64,000 bases of DNA, taken from assembly GCA_009823505.1 (NCBI GenBank), contig VZQC01011941.1:1171560-1235559 (forward strand), given 5' to 3'. Source of the DNA: Rhizomys pruinosus (taxonomy: Eukaryota > Chordata > Mammalia > Rodentia > Spalacidae). Position 1 is the stretch's first letter, and each line of letters opens with the position of its first letter. Positions 11,850-22,803 of the stretch are shown in pieces. The notes under the pieces are model-generated. The model saw only the letters and a program-made list of their open reading frames with translations, had not been told where the DNA came from and did not search any database. The position numbers and the translations under genes were made by a program.

Positions 11850-12100
11850 TATTTATCATGATGCCAGTTGTAGTGTCGGTCTCATGTGCGGGGAGCAGAC
11901 TGTATTTTATGTTTTAATCCTCCAAGCTGTGTGTGTGGGCTGGGGATAATTACATTGAAAAATGTGGGTAATATGCAGAAGGTTCTTTTTGTGGAGAACC
12001 GGAATGCTCCAGTGGAATATTTTCCTCGTGGCAACCGATGCCTTTCCATAAACTGCTCAGAAGGTGCCAGTAATTGGGAGCGTGGCGGAAACCTGCACCC
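11850..12100. promoter_or_regulatory. Candidate conserved non-coding element
   Basis: This unique, repeat-free AT-rich block contains closely spaced motifs: ATTTATTTATCATGATG, GGGGATAATTACATTG (homeobox-like TAATTA), and GTGGAATATTTTCCTCG. The compositional contrast with the neighbouring GC-rich DNA resembles vertebrate developmental enhancers. It is an inference only; no alignment was available. Confidence 0.3.
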
Positions 12101-12339
12101 CGCCCCCAGCTGGCCTGGCCCGTTTCTGTGTAGGGAGGCCCGGCATTTGAGTGGAGTTGTACCTTCCCTTGGACCCCCGCACCCCCAACAGCCAGGCCCT
12201 GTGGATGACAGGCAGGAGACAAATCGGAGGTTCCATTGCTTGCTTAACCACAGCCTTGGGGAAGAATGCTGAAGAATGCGAGGCTGCTCAGAGACAGCAG
12301 CCAGCCAGCAGTGTGCAAGCTTCCGGAAGCAGCACACAC

Positions 12340-12560
12340 CCACGCCGTGTGTTCAGGCCCGAGGCACATGCATTCAGCCCACACCCTCATACATACTACC
12401 ACCTATCCATCTGCACACAACACACATGTACAATGTACTCACGCAGCCCCACATAATTCACACGTGTGCACGTGCTCATACTTATTCACCTACAGGAGCA
12501 CATGCTCACATGTATGCCTTCCCACACACGCATGCGCACATTCACAGCCAAAGAACTACA
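12340..12560. repeat. Degenerate CA-rich tract
   Basis: Irregular CACA/CATA words from about 12340 to 12560. They underlie a 276-codon plus-strand frame (12266-13096) whose first third is His/Thr-rich low complexity. Confidence 0.75.
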
Positions 12561-13870
12561 TCCATGCAACAAGCATGCTCACGGGCCTAAATTTACAGGT
12601 CTTTCCCATTGTGGTACATGTGTCCAAGCACTCTCTGGGTCCTCCCTCTCATGAATACTCCATCTGTATTCATATTCACTTAAGCATGCATGCTATGCCC
12701 GCCTGGGCTGAGGATTGCGAAGCGTTGTCAGAAATAGTGCCAGAGTCATTTTTATTTGGAATTAAAAAAAGAAAATTGACATCTGCCTCCCTTAAAAGGC
12801 CACAAAAAAACAACCCCGCCCTGCCGTCCTGCATGTTTGTTTTTGAGTGCCCAGGCCTTGGTGACTGCGCTGCTCCTAACTCAAGCCACATGGCCGGCAT
12901 GCAGACTTTCCTCTGGCTCATGCTCTCTGTTCATTTAATGCCTGTTCACTCAGAAACTGCAGATCCAGTGGAAAAAAAACACCCCAGCCTGCTGCGATGC
13001 CAATTAGTCTCTCTTCCCACGGTAGGCCAGCATCCCCGCAGGAGGAGATCCACAGGGCGGACAGCGATCCTCTGCAAGGCTGGTTGTGATGAATAGGACT
13101 CTGCTTCCCTGGGGACTTGGCGGGTTATTTTGTAGGAAATTGAATTTCTTGGTAAGTTAGAAGATGTGCTAATGAGCACTAATGTGGGGCCAGGAGGGCT
13201 GAGGGTGGGCTCAAGCCTGGGCATCTGCTGGGTCAGCTCTACCTCTTCCTCTGGGACCCCTGAATTCACCTCCTTGTATCTTCCTTCTCCTGGCTCAGGT
13301 ACAGTTCCACCCCCAGCATGCTGTCTGCCCCTGGCACCATGCTAACTCTTGTCCGGGCCCTCATGTGTCTGCTGAGTCTGGATGACTTCAAACCATGTCG
13401 CCTCGCCTCTGGCTACACCAGTGCATCTGAGACGAACTGCAGCCTGCGGAACTGGGCCAGAGTGCTTCAGCTTGGTGCTGTGGCTTCTTCTCTGGAAACT
13501 TTACTTCTCACCTTGCTAAATCATTTCTGAAATGGTCCCTCAGTGAGGCCATGCCTGGTCCCTGGCCAGCTCTATCACCCACCCTCCCTAACACCCATTC
13601 CTCTTTGTGTGTCCCTGGAGGGTGCGATTTAGAAAGACATGCGCTACAGCCCCGTGGCCACTGGTACACCTCTTGTCTTGTACCAAACACAAAATCATGT
13701 GTGGGGAAGCCACCCCACTGCTGGGTGGGGGTGGCTAAAAAATGAATGAGGGAGATGGGAGACTCCAGCACCCACTGGGGCGCCCTAGCTCTTCTTAAGA
13801 GGGAATGTGCTGGCTCCATCTCAGGCTGCCACAAGGAATCAAATTCACTTGTGTTTTCTTCTTGCTTCTT
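12561..13870. other. Unique sequence, no gene recognised
   Basis: No repeat family was recognised. Two AT-rich sub-blocks stand out (about 12710-12800 with TTTTTATTTGGAATTAAA, and 13115-13190 with CTAATGAGCACTAATG) and could be parts of regulatory elements. No exon is supported. Confidence 0.4.
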
Positions 13871-13874
13871 AGCA

Positions 13875-14150
13875 TTTTCATGTTATACTTCATAAGTATA
13901 CATATTTATGGGGTACAATGCGATGTCTCAATTTATGAATATAGTGTGAATGATCATACCAGGGAAGTTAGCACTTCCCAGCCATCCATCCACTCAAACA
14001 CTGGCCAATGTACTTGTGGGTAGTGCACTTAAAAACCTCTCCTCTGGTGATTTTAAAACATATAGTATTAGTAGCTATGGTCACTGTGTTGTACAATAAA
14101 ACAGAGAACTTACATTTCTACTCTATGAACTTTCCTTGTTTTGATGTCTA
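13875..14150. mobile_element. Old LINE-1-related fragment
   Basis: ATATTTATGGGGTACAATGC, followed by GTGAATGATCATACCAGGGA and later TATGGTCACTGTGTTGTACA, resembles a widespread old mammalian L1-associated non-coding repeat (tatttatggggtacaatgtgatg ... ctatagtcaccctactgtgcaa). Subfamily and orientation are not certain. Confidence 0.5.
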
Positions 14151-14333
14151 AATTTGTATGGCATTCTTGCTTCATACAGACTTGGATCACACAGATTTTT
14201 GTCCTACGTTTTCTTTTTTCTTACTTTTTTTTTGTATATATGTGTGTATCCATTCTTGTGTGTGTGCACGTGGAGATGATGTTTTTCTTTTTTCTTTCTT
14301 TTGTGTGTATGTATGGATTCATTCATTTATATN

Positions 14334-14976
14334 GTGTGGTTTTTGTCTTTCATTCCATTTATGTGTTTGATGATGTTTATTGATTTTTGTATGTTGAACC
14401 ATCCCTGCATCTCTGGTATGAATCCAACTTGGTCATGATGGATGATCTTCTTGATGCGTGTCTGTATGCAATTTGCCAGTAACCTGTTTAGAATTTTGGC
14501 ATCTGTGTTCACTAGGGAGATGGGTCTATAATTCTCCTTTTTAGTTGTATCTTTACCTGGTTTTGGTAATAGAGTGATGCTGGCTTCATAGAAGGAATTT
14601 GGGAGAATTCCCTCTGATTGTATCCTTCTAAACAGTTTCAGTAATAATGGTTGTAGGTCTTTTTGAAATGTTTTATAGAATTCTGCCATGAAACCGTCTG
14701 GGCCTGGGCTTTTTTTAGTTGGGAGGTTTCATATTACATCTTCAATTTCTTCATGTATTATGGGTCTGTTTAAGATGTGGATCTCTTCTTGGTTGAGCTT
14801 TGGTGATTCCCAGGATTTCAGATATTCATCCATTTCTTCTAGGTTTTCAAACTTGGTAGAGTATATGCTTTTGAAGTATTCCCATATGATTTTCTGGATC
14901 TTTTCCTTGTCTGTTGCTGTTGTGATATTTCCCTTTTCATCACGGATTGTATTGATTTGAAGTTGTTCCTTCTTTC
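14334..14976 (-). mobile_element. LINE-1 ORF2 fragment (reverse transcriptase N-terminal part), broken
   Basis: Read on the minus strand from 14976 downwards, the translation follows L1 ORF2 from the region before the reverse-transcriptase domain into its fingers subdomain: YFKSIYSTKFENLEEMDEYL, then [37 protein letters not shown] and MKDKNH. An in-frame TGA interrupts it just before [13 protein letters not shown], near 14730. Homology stops right after DKNH-T-I, before the ISIDAEKAFDK block and far before the catalytic FADD box. That is where the single ambiguous base n lies (14333). It is a dead fragment truncated at both ends. A B1 abuts its upstream edge. Confidence 0.92.
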
Positions 14977-15128
14977 TTTTTTTTTGGTCTTTTCGAGACA
15001 GGGTCTTCCTGTAGTCTCAGCTGTCCTGGAACTCACTCTGTAGACCAAGCTGGCCTTGAACTCACAAAGATCCACCTGTCTCTGCCTCCCAAGTGCTAGG
15101 ATTAAAGGCGTGCACCACCACGCCCGGC
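14977..15128 (-). repeat. B1 SINE, antisense
   Basis: Poly(T), GGTCTTTTCGAGACAGGGTC, GACCAAGCTGGCCTTGAACT and CCACCACGCCCGGC: a near-consensus antisense B1 with CpGs retained, so relatively young. It lies directly against the L1 ORF2 fragment. Confidence 0.95.
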
Positions 15129-15649
15129 TCTGCACCTATATTTGTAAACTGTGTTCAGTACCTCCATTCCAGGGATGTGTGACACTACTTGATCTTTCGT
15201 CCCCAGATAATCTTCCGATAAGTGATTTGTGCATTCCCGTTTCGGGGCAGTCCATCTCCCTAAGGAGGCCTTTTGCCACTGGCCAAGCTCACTTTTGCTT
15301 TATTGCCAGGCCACCTTGCCTTGCAGCCCCATACAACAGGACATTAAAAATGCCAGGCCTTTTCTAAGAAGCTGCCCTAGAGCACACTTAACTCCCCCAC
15401 CTTGAATATGGCTTCTGGATTTCAGGAGATAACTGTATGATTCCAAGAGCCTCTAAAAGGAGGATGTGGGGAGGTGAGGGGCAAGGAAAAACTGGGGGCC
15501 AGAGAGGGGTGTTCTGAATGTGATATAGACTAGGATGCAGAGGCAGCAGCTGGGACCACTTGCCTTGTGGGAGGCTGACAAGGGATCTCCCCCTGCAGGA
15601 AGAAGAGGTTGTTAGCTGATGGGGCATGCATGCTTCTAGCCCCCAATTC
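15129..15649. other. Unique sequence, no gene recognised
   Basis: No family recognised. It may contain old decayed repeats that I cannot classify. Confidence 0.4.
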
Positions 15650-16160
15650 TGGATCTCAGGGATGCGTCCATGCTACAGCCTCCATCCCTAAGCCTGGATC
15701 CGCAGCAGCCTCGGAGATATTGCGGAACAAAGAAAGGCAGAGGTGCTGCTGTCTACAGCGCACAGCGGCTGGGAAACAGGGGCCGTCTGTACCTTTAGAT
15801 GCTGTCATCTCATTAATCTTGTACCTCTGCAGTCCTTCTGAAGAGCGCACTCACAGCGGCCCATTCATTACGGCTCTAATAACGGCGGCGGGCATGAAAG
15901 CGCCAGGCTGTGGAGGAGCTGGCCTCTGCAGCTGCACAAAGCCAATACTTTTTAAATACATTTACACAGCAATAAATAAAAGCGGTCTCAGTTTACCTCT
16001 TTATTAAACTCTATTTGCGCGTCGGAGTTAAGGGCCGCATTTGTGTCTCGCTATTCAAATTTATTTGTGCACAGCTCTGAGGCCGGCTGCATTTACTCCA
16101 TCATGTAGTAATGGTAACTAAAGCTTAAGGGGGCCTTTCATCACCAAGCTGCCCTCATTA
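15650..16160. promoter_or_regulatory. Candidate conserved non-coding element, CpG-retaining
   Basis: About 500 repeat-free bases combine isolated CpG-bearing words (TAACGGCGGCGGGCATGAAA, TTGCGCGTCGGAG, GGGCCGCATTTG) with AT-rich homeobox-type sites (CAATAAATAAAAG, CTTTATTAAACTC, CATTAATC, TTCAAATTTATTTG). This mixture is typical of deeply conserved developmental enhancers. No frame codes for a recognised protein. Function is inferred from composition only. Confidence 0.4.
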
Positions 16161-16877
16161 AGGGCTCTGCTCCAGGCTCCTGGGCTCAATTCGGCCACCA
16201 CGAAGACCACCCCCATTATCCAGAGGGAAAAGCAAGGCAGAGGACTGACACTCCTTCATTAGCCCTTCCCAGCAGCTGGCTGGCCAGGAGCCAAGGGCTA
16301 GTAAAGTCCCTGTCCTCAAACTGTGGCACAGAAAGATGGTTCCTAAGGTATTGACATGTCTTCCATGCAGCCTTCCCCATCTGCAGTATTGGAGAGCCAC
16401 AGGCATACTAGCTCGGGTAACACTGGGAGGGGGTGGGACCTGTTCAACATGACTTTGCCCTTGCATAACACCCTCTCCACACCTGGCTTGTTTCAAGTTG
16501 CCAGCATTCTGTGGATCAGTGCGTGGAGGCTTCCACCACTAGAAGCAGCTCAATTCTACCACTATGGACAATTTCCTGCCTCCACTGATAGCTCAGAGTT
16601 AAGCAGGGCCCTTTTCTCCCCTTCAAGGCCTCCCAGACTCAGAGAAAGACCCCCATAAATGCCCAAACACTGTGGCTGCCAACAAATATCTGTCCCAAAG
16701 TTTTGGAGACAGTGCCCAAAGGCCTTCTGATGGCAGTGGGCAGTGCCCCAAAACCTCAGAGCCTAGGACACTGTCCTTGGACGGAGGCCAAGGCAAGTGG
16801 GCACATGGTGCTTGCTGGCCCTGACCAAAAGATCTTCCAGAGTGGGGTAAGACTCCTTGGATATATGATAAGCTTGG
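16161..16877. other. Unique sequence, no gene recognised
   Basis: No repeat family or exon recognised. Confidence 0.4.
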
Positions 16878-16888
16878 CGTGTGAGTGT

Positions 16889-16930
<42 letters not shown>
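16878..16930. repeat. (GT)n microsatellite
   Basis: GTGTGAGTGTGTGTGAGTG followed by about 16 GT units. It forms the simple-repeat tail of the adjacent antisense B4. Confidence 0.95.
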
Positions 16931-16934
<4 letters not shown>

Positions 16935-17125
16935 GTGGTGGGGGATGCTTGTGCATGTGGAGGCCAGAGGTCAACTTCAGGTATCTTTCCTTAGGAGCCA
17001 TACCTTGGTTCTTTGTGATAGTCTGTCCCTGGGATCTGGAACCTTCGGATTCAACTAGACTGGCCAGTGGATGAAGCCCAGGGCTCCCAGTGTCTCTCCC
17101 TCCACAGGGCTGGGATTACAAGTCA
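16931..17125 (-). repeat. B4 SINE, antisense, partial
   Basis: TGCATGTGGAGGCCAGAGGT is the diagnostic B4 3' segment seen in antisense, followed by a diverged B1-like half ending GGGCTGGGATTACAAGTC. The ID-like 5' head is missing. Confidence 0.8.
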
Positions 17126-17399
17126 ATCGTGCTATAGCTGCCCATTCACATGGATGCTGGGGATCCAGACTTGGGTTCTCACGCTCGCTTGGCAAATATT
17201 GTTGTAACAACATAGAGTTGTGCAACAGCAGGTGGGCAGAACTTCAGGAAGGTCCTATGAGGGTGCTTAAGTATGTAGATCCCATTGCCTGTGGAAACCA
17301 GTGATCTTACCTCCCAGCAAGATCCGGCTATCAGTGACTCCCTCCCTCCCCCATTCCTATGGGCCTATCTTCTCCCCGTGGTTTATCTACACTGAGCAT

Positions 17400-17545
17400 A
17401 GGAGACACAACACAAAGGTGTTATCGAGACTAGAACAGCGAGAGCCCCCAAGAAGCAGGACTGTTCCCATATCATGAGTGGGAAAATAAGAGAAGTTGTC
17501 TGCCTTGCCCAAGGCCCACATAGCTGCCCGGGATTCCAACTCAAG
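17400..17545 (-). repeat. MIR SINE, antisense
   Basis: GGGAAAATAAGAGAAGTTGT, CTTGCCCAAGGCCCACATAG and GGGATTCCAACTCAAGGACT match the antisense MIR order. Diverged. Confidence 0.7.
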
Positions 17546-18004
17546 GACTCTATTCCGGCTCCTCACACAGCCTCTCTCCAGAAGCAGTATCAGGAAAGCT
17601 GACCAAGGCTGGCCTCCATACCTCTGACAGAGTCTAGTAAAGGGATTGAGGGGTCTTCTATGTGGTCAGAGGACCATGGGGGCCCTGAGGTCTCACAGCT
17701 AGTCATAGCTCCAAATTATATCAAATATGGTAGTCTTCTTTCTCCAAGATTTTCTACTGCATCCTGTCCCTACCTTTTCACAAGCCTCCATTACATCTCC
17801 TACAGTGACCTGTCCCCCATGCAGGGAAAGAAGAACTATAGGAGCAGAGGGGTGGTTCAAGCTGCATGACCTCTGTCTTCTGGGCCTCAGGTTCTGTCAC
17901 CTCTAAAAGTTTGTTGGAGTCAATCACAAACCATCTCCTACATTATTCCAAACACTGGTGCTTTGGTTTAGGGGAAAAAAGAGCTCAGGTATTGCTCTCA
18001 GGTT

Positions 18005-18175
18005 GGTCACGAGTTCTGGCTTGTTAACCAAGAAGCTCTGTAGTCTCAGTCTGGCCATGCCACCTCTGTGCGCCTTAGTTCCCTACTTCACCTACCACAT
18101 GGGGGCTTTGTAACGAGTGGACACAGAGGAGGTGGCCAGCGTTCATCACACAGCAGGTGTACAATAGATGCAGGG
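18005..18175 (+). repeat. MIR SINE
   Basis: GAGTTCTGGCTTGTTAACC, CTCTGTGCGCCTTAGTTCCC, CACATGGGGGCTTTGTAACG and a tail like ACACAGCAGGTGTACAATAG follow sense MIR from body to 3' end. Confidence 0.7.
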
Positions 18176-18227
18176 ACCTAGTTTCCTTTCCTGCACTGAT
18201 CCCTGGGCAGCTACAGAATGTCTGAAT

Positions 18228-18560
18228 CAGCCTACTGTAACTGCCACAAAACACCCGAGCCATTAGTTTGTAAAGAGAAAAGGCTAATTTGGCTCATGAA
18301 TTTGGAAGTTTTTAGTCCATGATCCATAGGTCTGCAGGTTTGAGCTGGGGTGAGGTAACCCGTCGTGGTAGGCCTGCATTCTACAGCAAGTTCCTCACTT
18401 CCTGGCTGCTAGGCAAAAGAGAATAGGGGAGTCTACTAATCCCCCAGGAGGGTATGCCCCCAGTGACCTGAGAGCTTCCCAGTAGATCCTATCTCTGGAA
18501 GGTTCCACCACCTTCCAACAGCACCAGAGGGCCCCACCCCGATTGACTGACAGCAACAGA
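18228..18560. mobile_element. Rodent interspersed DNA-repeat (URR1/RCHARR1-like)
   Basis: CTGCCACAAAACACCCGAGC, GGCTAATTTGGCTCATGAAT, GCCCCCAGTGACCTGAGAGC and GGTTCCACCACCTTCCAACA match the layout of a non-autonomous rodent repeat (caaaataccatga ... tttattttggctcat ... cgcccccagtgacctacttcctcc ... ccacctcc). I place it with URR1/RCHARR1-type hAT repeats; exact family uncertain. Confidence 0.55.
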
Positions 18561-19515
18561 ATATGTTATGATTCAGGTGTCGCATAAGAGTGCTGCCCAC
18601 CAGGCGCACAGCCAACAGGCCTGGCCGCTTTGCCCTCTTCTCTCCCTGGAACCACAGCAGTAGGTGGGGCCATCACACTTGTCAGCAAGCCCAGTGTTTT
18701 ACTCTGCAGTTTCTTCTCTCTCATGTGTCCTGGAGATCAAAGTCCTGGCTTTCCCAAGTGTCTTCCAAGTTCCAAGTAGTTATCAGATCAAGTTTGGACA
18801 ATAGAACCGGGTGATTTCTTTTTCCAATCTGCAGAGTGGAAGGTGGGCTTCTGGAAGAGATTTTGTAAGGTTAACTGACCACTGGCTGTCTTGACTGGGG
18901 ACTTGACCAAGTCTGATTGGATCGTGCACTTTAAATAGGTGCAATTTGTTATACGTCAGTTCCACATTGGGGTTGTTTCTAAGCAATGTCAGTGGTTCCT
19001 GGGAGAGATTGGCTTTCCTAATGAGAGGGGTCTTCCTTTATGAGAGATGTCTAAACTTGCCTCATCTCCTGCAGGCAGGCAGGTGGACGTCTGCAGTCCA
19101 GGTGGGCATCTAGCCATCCCCAAGAGCAAATGTGTTGGAAGGCCCAGAGTCTTCAAGAAGTAGATTCTAAACAACAACCAGAAGTCATCTTTGTATTATA
19201 GAAAATGAGCTAGCTACTGAAATCTGTGTTCCTTGCAGCCCAAAGCCTTCCTACATATGTCAGGGCATTCCGGTTTCACCTGCATTTATTAACTAATACC
19301 ACAAATGGTTGGATATGCCACTAAGTGGAGAGCAAGGCCAGGTCTCTGTGCCTGGAGGCCAGGAAGGTTTCTCTTGTATGGTTAGAGGTGGTGGCACTGG
19401 CTAGTTCAGGGTGGGGAGAAGAGGCATAGGCCTACAGGAAGAAAAGTCACAGGAACGGGGGCTATGAAGGCACATTGTCTCTGGGGTAAGCCCGCCCTCC
19501 CACGTCGAGGCAGCC
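18561..19515. other. Unique sequence, no gene recognised
   Basis: No family or exon recognised. Confidence 0.4.
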
Positions 19516-19519
19516 TCCA

Positions 19520-19830
19520 TGCCCTCCTTCCATCGTGGCTAATAAGCCAGCACATATTTTGCTTTCCTCTCCACATTATTTTTTCCCCCAGTGGCAGAAA
19601 ATTACAGCTGACAAGTGGCAATTGATCTCTTCACATTATTTTGAAGCAATTACGTTGAAACGGGAAACAATGCTTCCAGGAAAAAGGCCGGTAGCAGACA
19701 TGCACACAAAGCTCCCTCTAAGACAGATAGGAGAGGCCAATTTGTCCAGCATCGAAACTGACCAAATTTCCTTCCCCTGAAATTACAGTTAATTACTGCC
19801 TGGAAATCTTCAAAGATAACTTCTCCTTCA
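19520..19830. promoter_or_regulatory. Candidate conserved non-coding element
   Basis: Repeat-free AT-rich block with GTGGCTAATAAGCC, CACATTATTTTTTCC, AAGTGGCAATTGATC, GCAATTACGTTGAAACGGG and TGAAATTACAGTTAATTACTG. It has several TAAT/ATTA cores and few transitions at its CpGs. An enhancer role is only inferred. Confidence 0.3.
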
Positions 19831-20127
19831 AGCCAAGGTGCACAGGAGAGGCTCAAAGTCCATGGGTGCCCTCTAGAGGGTCTAGGAGCCTTGGGCTTGC
19901 CAGGAGCCATCCAATAAGAGACCCTTGAATCCTCTGGACAGCAACTTCTGCAGGAAGCATGATGTGAGCATCCCCAAAACTTGGGTCTCTGCAGATTCCC
20001 ACAACTCCCCAGTGCTGGCTTCAATGATTATAGTGGAATGTTACTTAAATCTCTACAAAGCTATGACCAAGACCTCTGCTTACCTTCCTAGAATGGGAAG
20101 CCAAAATATCATGGCGGATTTCTTGTT

Positions 20128-20345
20128 GGCTTATTTGTTTTTGAGACAGGGTCTCAAGTACCCCAGGTTGGCTTTGAATATAGCAAAGGATGATCTTGAA
20201 TTTCTGACCCACCTTCTACCTCCAAATGCTAGGACTACAAACTCGAGCCACCACAGCTAGTTTATGTGGTGCTGGGACTCAAATCTAGGACCTCATGCAT
20301 GCTAGGCAAGCACTCTACCAACTCTACCAAATGAACATCCTTGGC
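20128..20345 (-). repeat. RSINE1 (B1+ID chimera), antisense
   Basis: TTGTTTTTGAGACAGGGTCT opens a B1-like half, and GTGCTGGGACTCAAATCTAG, CATGCATGCTAGGCAAGCAC and TCTACCAACTCTACC give the antisense ID-like head. That order is RSINE1/B4-type. Diverged. Confidence 0.8.
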
Positions 20346-20399
20346 CCTCACTGCAGATGTGAAGACAATGTATAAAGAACAAAAAAGTGAATAAACGGG

Positions 20400-20960
20400 A
20401 TTAATTTAACGAGGAAGGTCCGACACTGCCTTTGCTGTGTGCGGATTCGTAGCTGTGACCTGTACAGGATGATAGCACGGGACAGCTAGTTGTGAATTTC
20501 CTCTGCTCCTTCCTGTGGCAGTGAGAATTTCCTATCACATCTCTCACCTGGAACCGTGTCGTGGGGCCATCATGTCACTAAGGCCGCACCTGATGAGGGC
20601 CATGTGCTTGGGCCGGCCCCTGCCTGTCAGCCTGCAGCATGGCTGTAAGAACAACAGGATCCTTCTGGTCCTCGGCCTTCATGGCTCACTTGGGTCTCAT
20701 GGGTGTTCACTCTCGGGCCTACCTTAGAGCCATGAAGCCCAATCTTCTGGCCTCGTCCTGAACCTTGCAGAACAGCCATGATCTAGGTCAGCTTTTCGAA
20801 CTTGAGCTTGGTCAGTAGGCTGTGGTCAATCTTGAAGGACCAAACCTAGGGGACTGAGTCCCACTCCTGAGTCCGAAAGGTCTTGGGTGGGCAGAGCGAG
20901 TGGTACCCCTCACAGGTGCCATGGAGATGCTGCTGTTGCTGCTGGGTTAGGGACTCTGGG
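20400..20960 (-). other. Possible decayed processed pseudogene (unidentified)
   Basis: This block differs from its surroundings: it is GC-richer, with minus-strand frames that read sensible codon mixtures, for example KIDHSLLTKLKFEKLT near 20770-20840 and MKAEDQKDPVVLTAMLQA near 20630-20690. The frames are broken by stops and shifts, and I recognise no family. No poly(A) or target-site duplication was seen. It could equally be unique non-coding DNA. Confidence 0.2.
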
Positions 20961-21189
20961 TAGTGAACCAAGGACTTCACTGATCTGAGTAAGTTTATAG
21001 TCATTTGTTAGATTTTCATAGAAATGGAAGTATTTACATCAAGAAGTCCCAGAGGATGCATATAAAAGCCTCAACAGGAGATATTCTCCCCCTCTCTTTC
21101 CACGGTGGCCTTTAGCTAATCACTCCTCTCTGTGAATCCCAGTCTTTGGTGAGTATCATGTACATTTCACATAGTAGCTTGTAATGAGG

Positions 21190-21315
21190 CCTGGTGCCAG
21201 AGTCAGACTGTGTTAGATGGCTTGCCTGCTGTGTGGTCCCGGCCAAGACCTTTATTAGCACCCTGAAGATGGGAATGAGGCTAACAATGGCCGGTAGGCT
21301 CGTTAGGAGGCTCAA
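21190..21315 (+). repeat. MIR SINE
   Basis: GCCAGAGTCAGACTGTGTTA, CTGCTGTGTGGTCCCGGCCA, GAAGATGGGAATGAGGC and TAGGAGGCTCAAATG follow the sense MIR from 5' body onwards. Confidence 0.7.
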
Positions 21316-22788
21316 ATGTATGTCAACACACTTTTAAATCTGCCAAACAGTGAATGACTTATGGTGTAAACTGAGACTTCTTTCTAGGAGTAGCGACACC
21401 TGGGAAACAAGTCTGTAAGGGAAGTGGCCACATGGCTCCAGCCCTGTCCAGATCCACATGGCTTTCCTGAAAGTCACCCAATGGTGTGTGCCAAGCCGAA
21501 GAAAAGTGACCTGAATCTCCATGATGGGTGTTAATGGGTGGCCCAAAGGAGGGGCTCTATTCAGCGTCCCAGTGTGTACCCTCAGGGGAACCCGGTTGAA
21601 TGAGAACCTGTCCATTGTTGATTGAGAACCTGTCCATTGTCTGGCTTTCTGAGAAAGCTCTGCTTTCAGTTGACCCCACATGTCAGGGGAAACAAGTTGA
21701 AGAAAAAGAGGGAAAGTGGAGGGAGGAAGACGGAAAATGCTCCTGGAAGACGCTGCTGGTCTTCCCAGGACAGACTGCCAGCCAGTCCCTTCTCTGCGCC
21801 CTACCTGTCTCTTGCTCCCTCTTGTCACAGCACTCAGCCAAGATGGCGGCAGTGGCATTAGTGTCACCAGCTGCAGCTCACTGAAGGCAGCTCTCAGTCT
21901 TAACGACAGTTATAACCTGGCTCTTGTCCTCGTTCTTGCCTGATCCGTGATGGATATACATTCAAGTTGAACGAATCCTTGAGTAAAGGAGACGTCAGTG
22001 GGGCGGGGGAAGGGGCGACCCTAGAGCACTGGCTGGTGGCTGCAATAGTGGTAAAATGGGCAAGGGGAGGGTGCCGGACGAGGAAATTGAGAAGGACCTT
22101 GGAAAACCAAGTCATCTGGTAACACAACAGAAGATGAATTTCTGCTGAAGGGAACGATTTAAAGTGACCACAATGAGCTGATGGGGTTGGAATTGGTTGC
22201 AATCTTGAGGGAGAACAGAGGAAAGGAAAGGAATGGTTTTGGACAACTCGGTGAAGAGCAGTGCCCCTCGTTGGAATAAGATGCTCAGCCAGACGGATGA
22301 GGAAAGAAGGCGGAAATTATTCTCCTGTCTGCAAATGGAACTCCTTCCATATACCTGGGGCCCTAGTCAGAAGGGGAGAGAGCTAGCCCCGGGGAATAGA
22401 ACAGCTGTGAATTTTAAGAACCCTCTTTGGAGAACTGCAAACCAACAGCTGGGAGCAGGGAGAGACTCTACCTGAGGAACCTCTGTGTTTGTCTTACTCC
22501 ACACAGCAGAAGCCAGAAGCCATGCAAAATGAACAGCTCAGATCTAAGGTGGAGAAAGGAAGACACTTTTTCTGGGCTGTGTGTAATTAACCCTCAGAGC
22601 AACATTGTCATTTTGTTTTACTGCAAACTTCTTGACTTGGAAGGCTCAAAAATAAACATTAAATATGGAGCGTTCCTGAGTAGTTAGTCTCACCAAGATG
22701 TGACCAGCAGAGGCCACTGATCCTGGTACTCTAAGGAGCTATGTGGGGCCAAGCAAGACATCCCTGCTCCTTGTGATGTCCTATGTAT
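21316..22788. other. Unique sequence, no gene recognised
   Basis: Contains a short tandem duplication of a 22-mer beginning TGAGAACCTGTCCATTG (21601 and 21623). Frames of up to 177 codons (21334-21867, minus) carry no recognised motif. Confidence 0.4.
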
Positions 22789-22803
22789 AGAATCAGGTGC
22801 TTT

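Noticed and set aside
12266..13096. 276-codon plus-strand open frame
   Set aside because: The first part is CA-repeat-derived His/Thr-rich sequence and the rest has no recognised domain. Overlapping frames exist on both strands.
14141..14383. Phe-rich membrane-like frame on the plus strand
   Set aside because: Translation of T-rich simple sequence and antisense L1; includes the ambiguous base.
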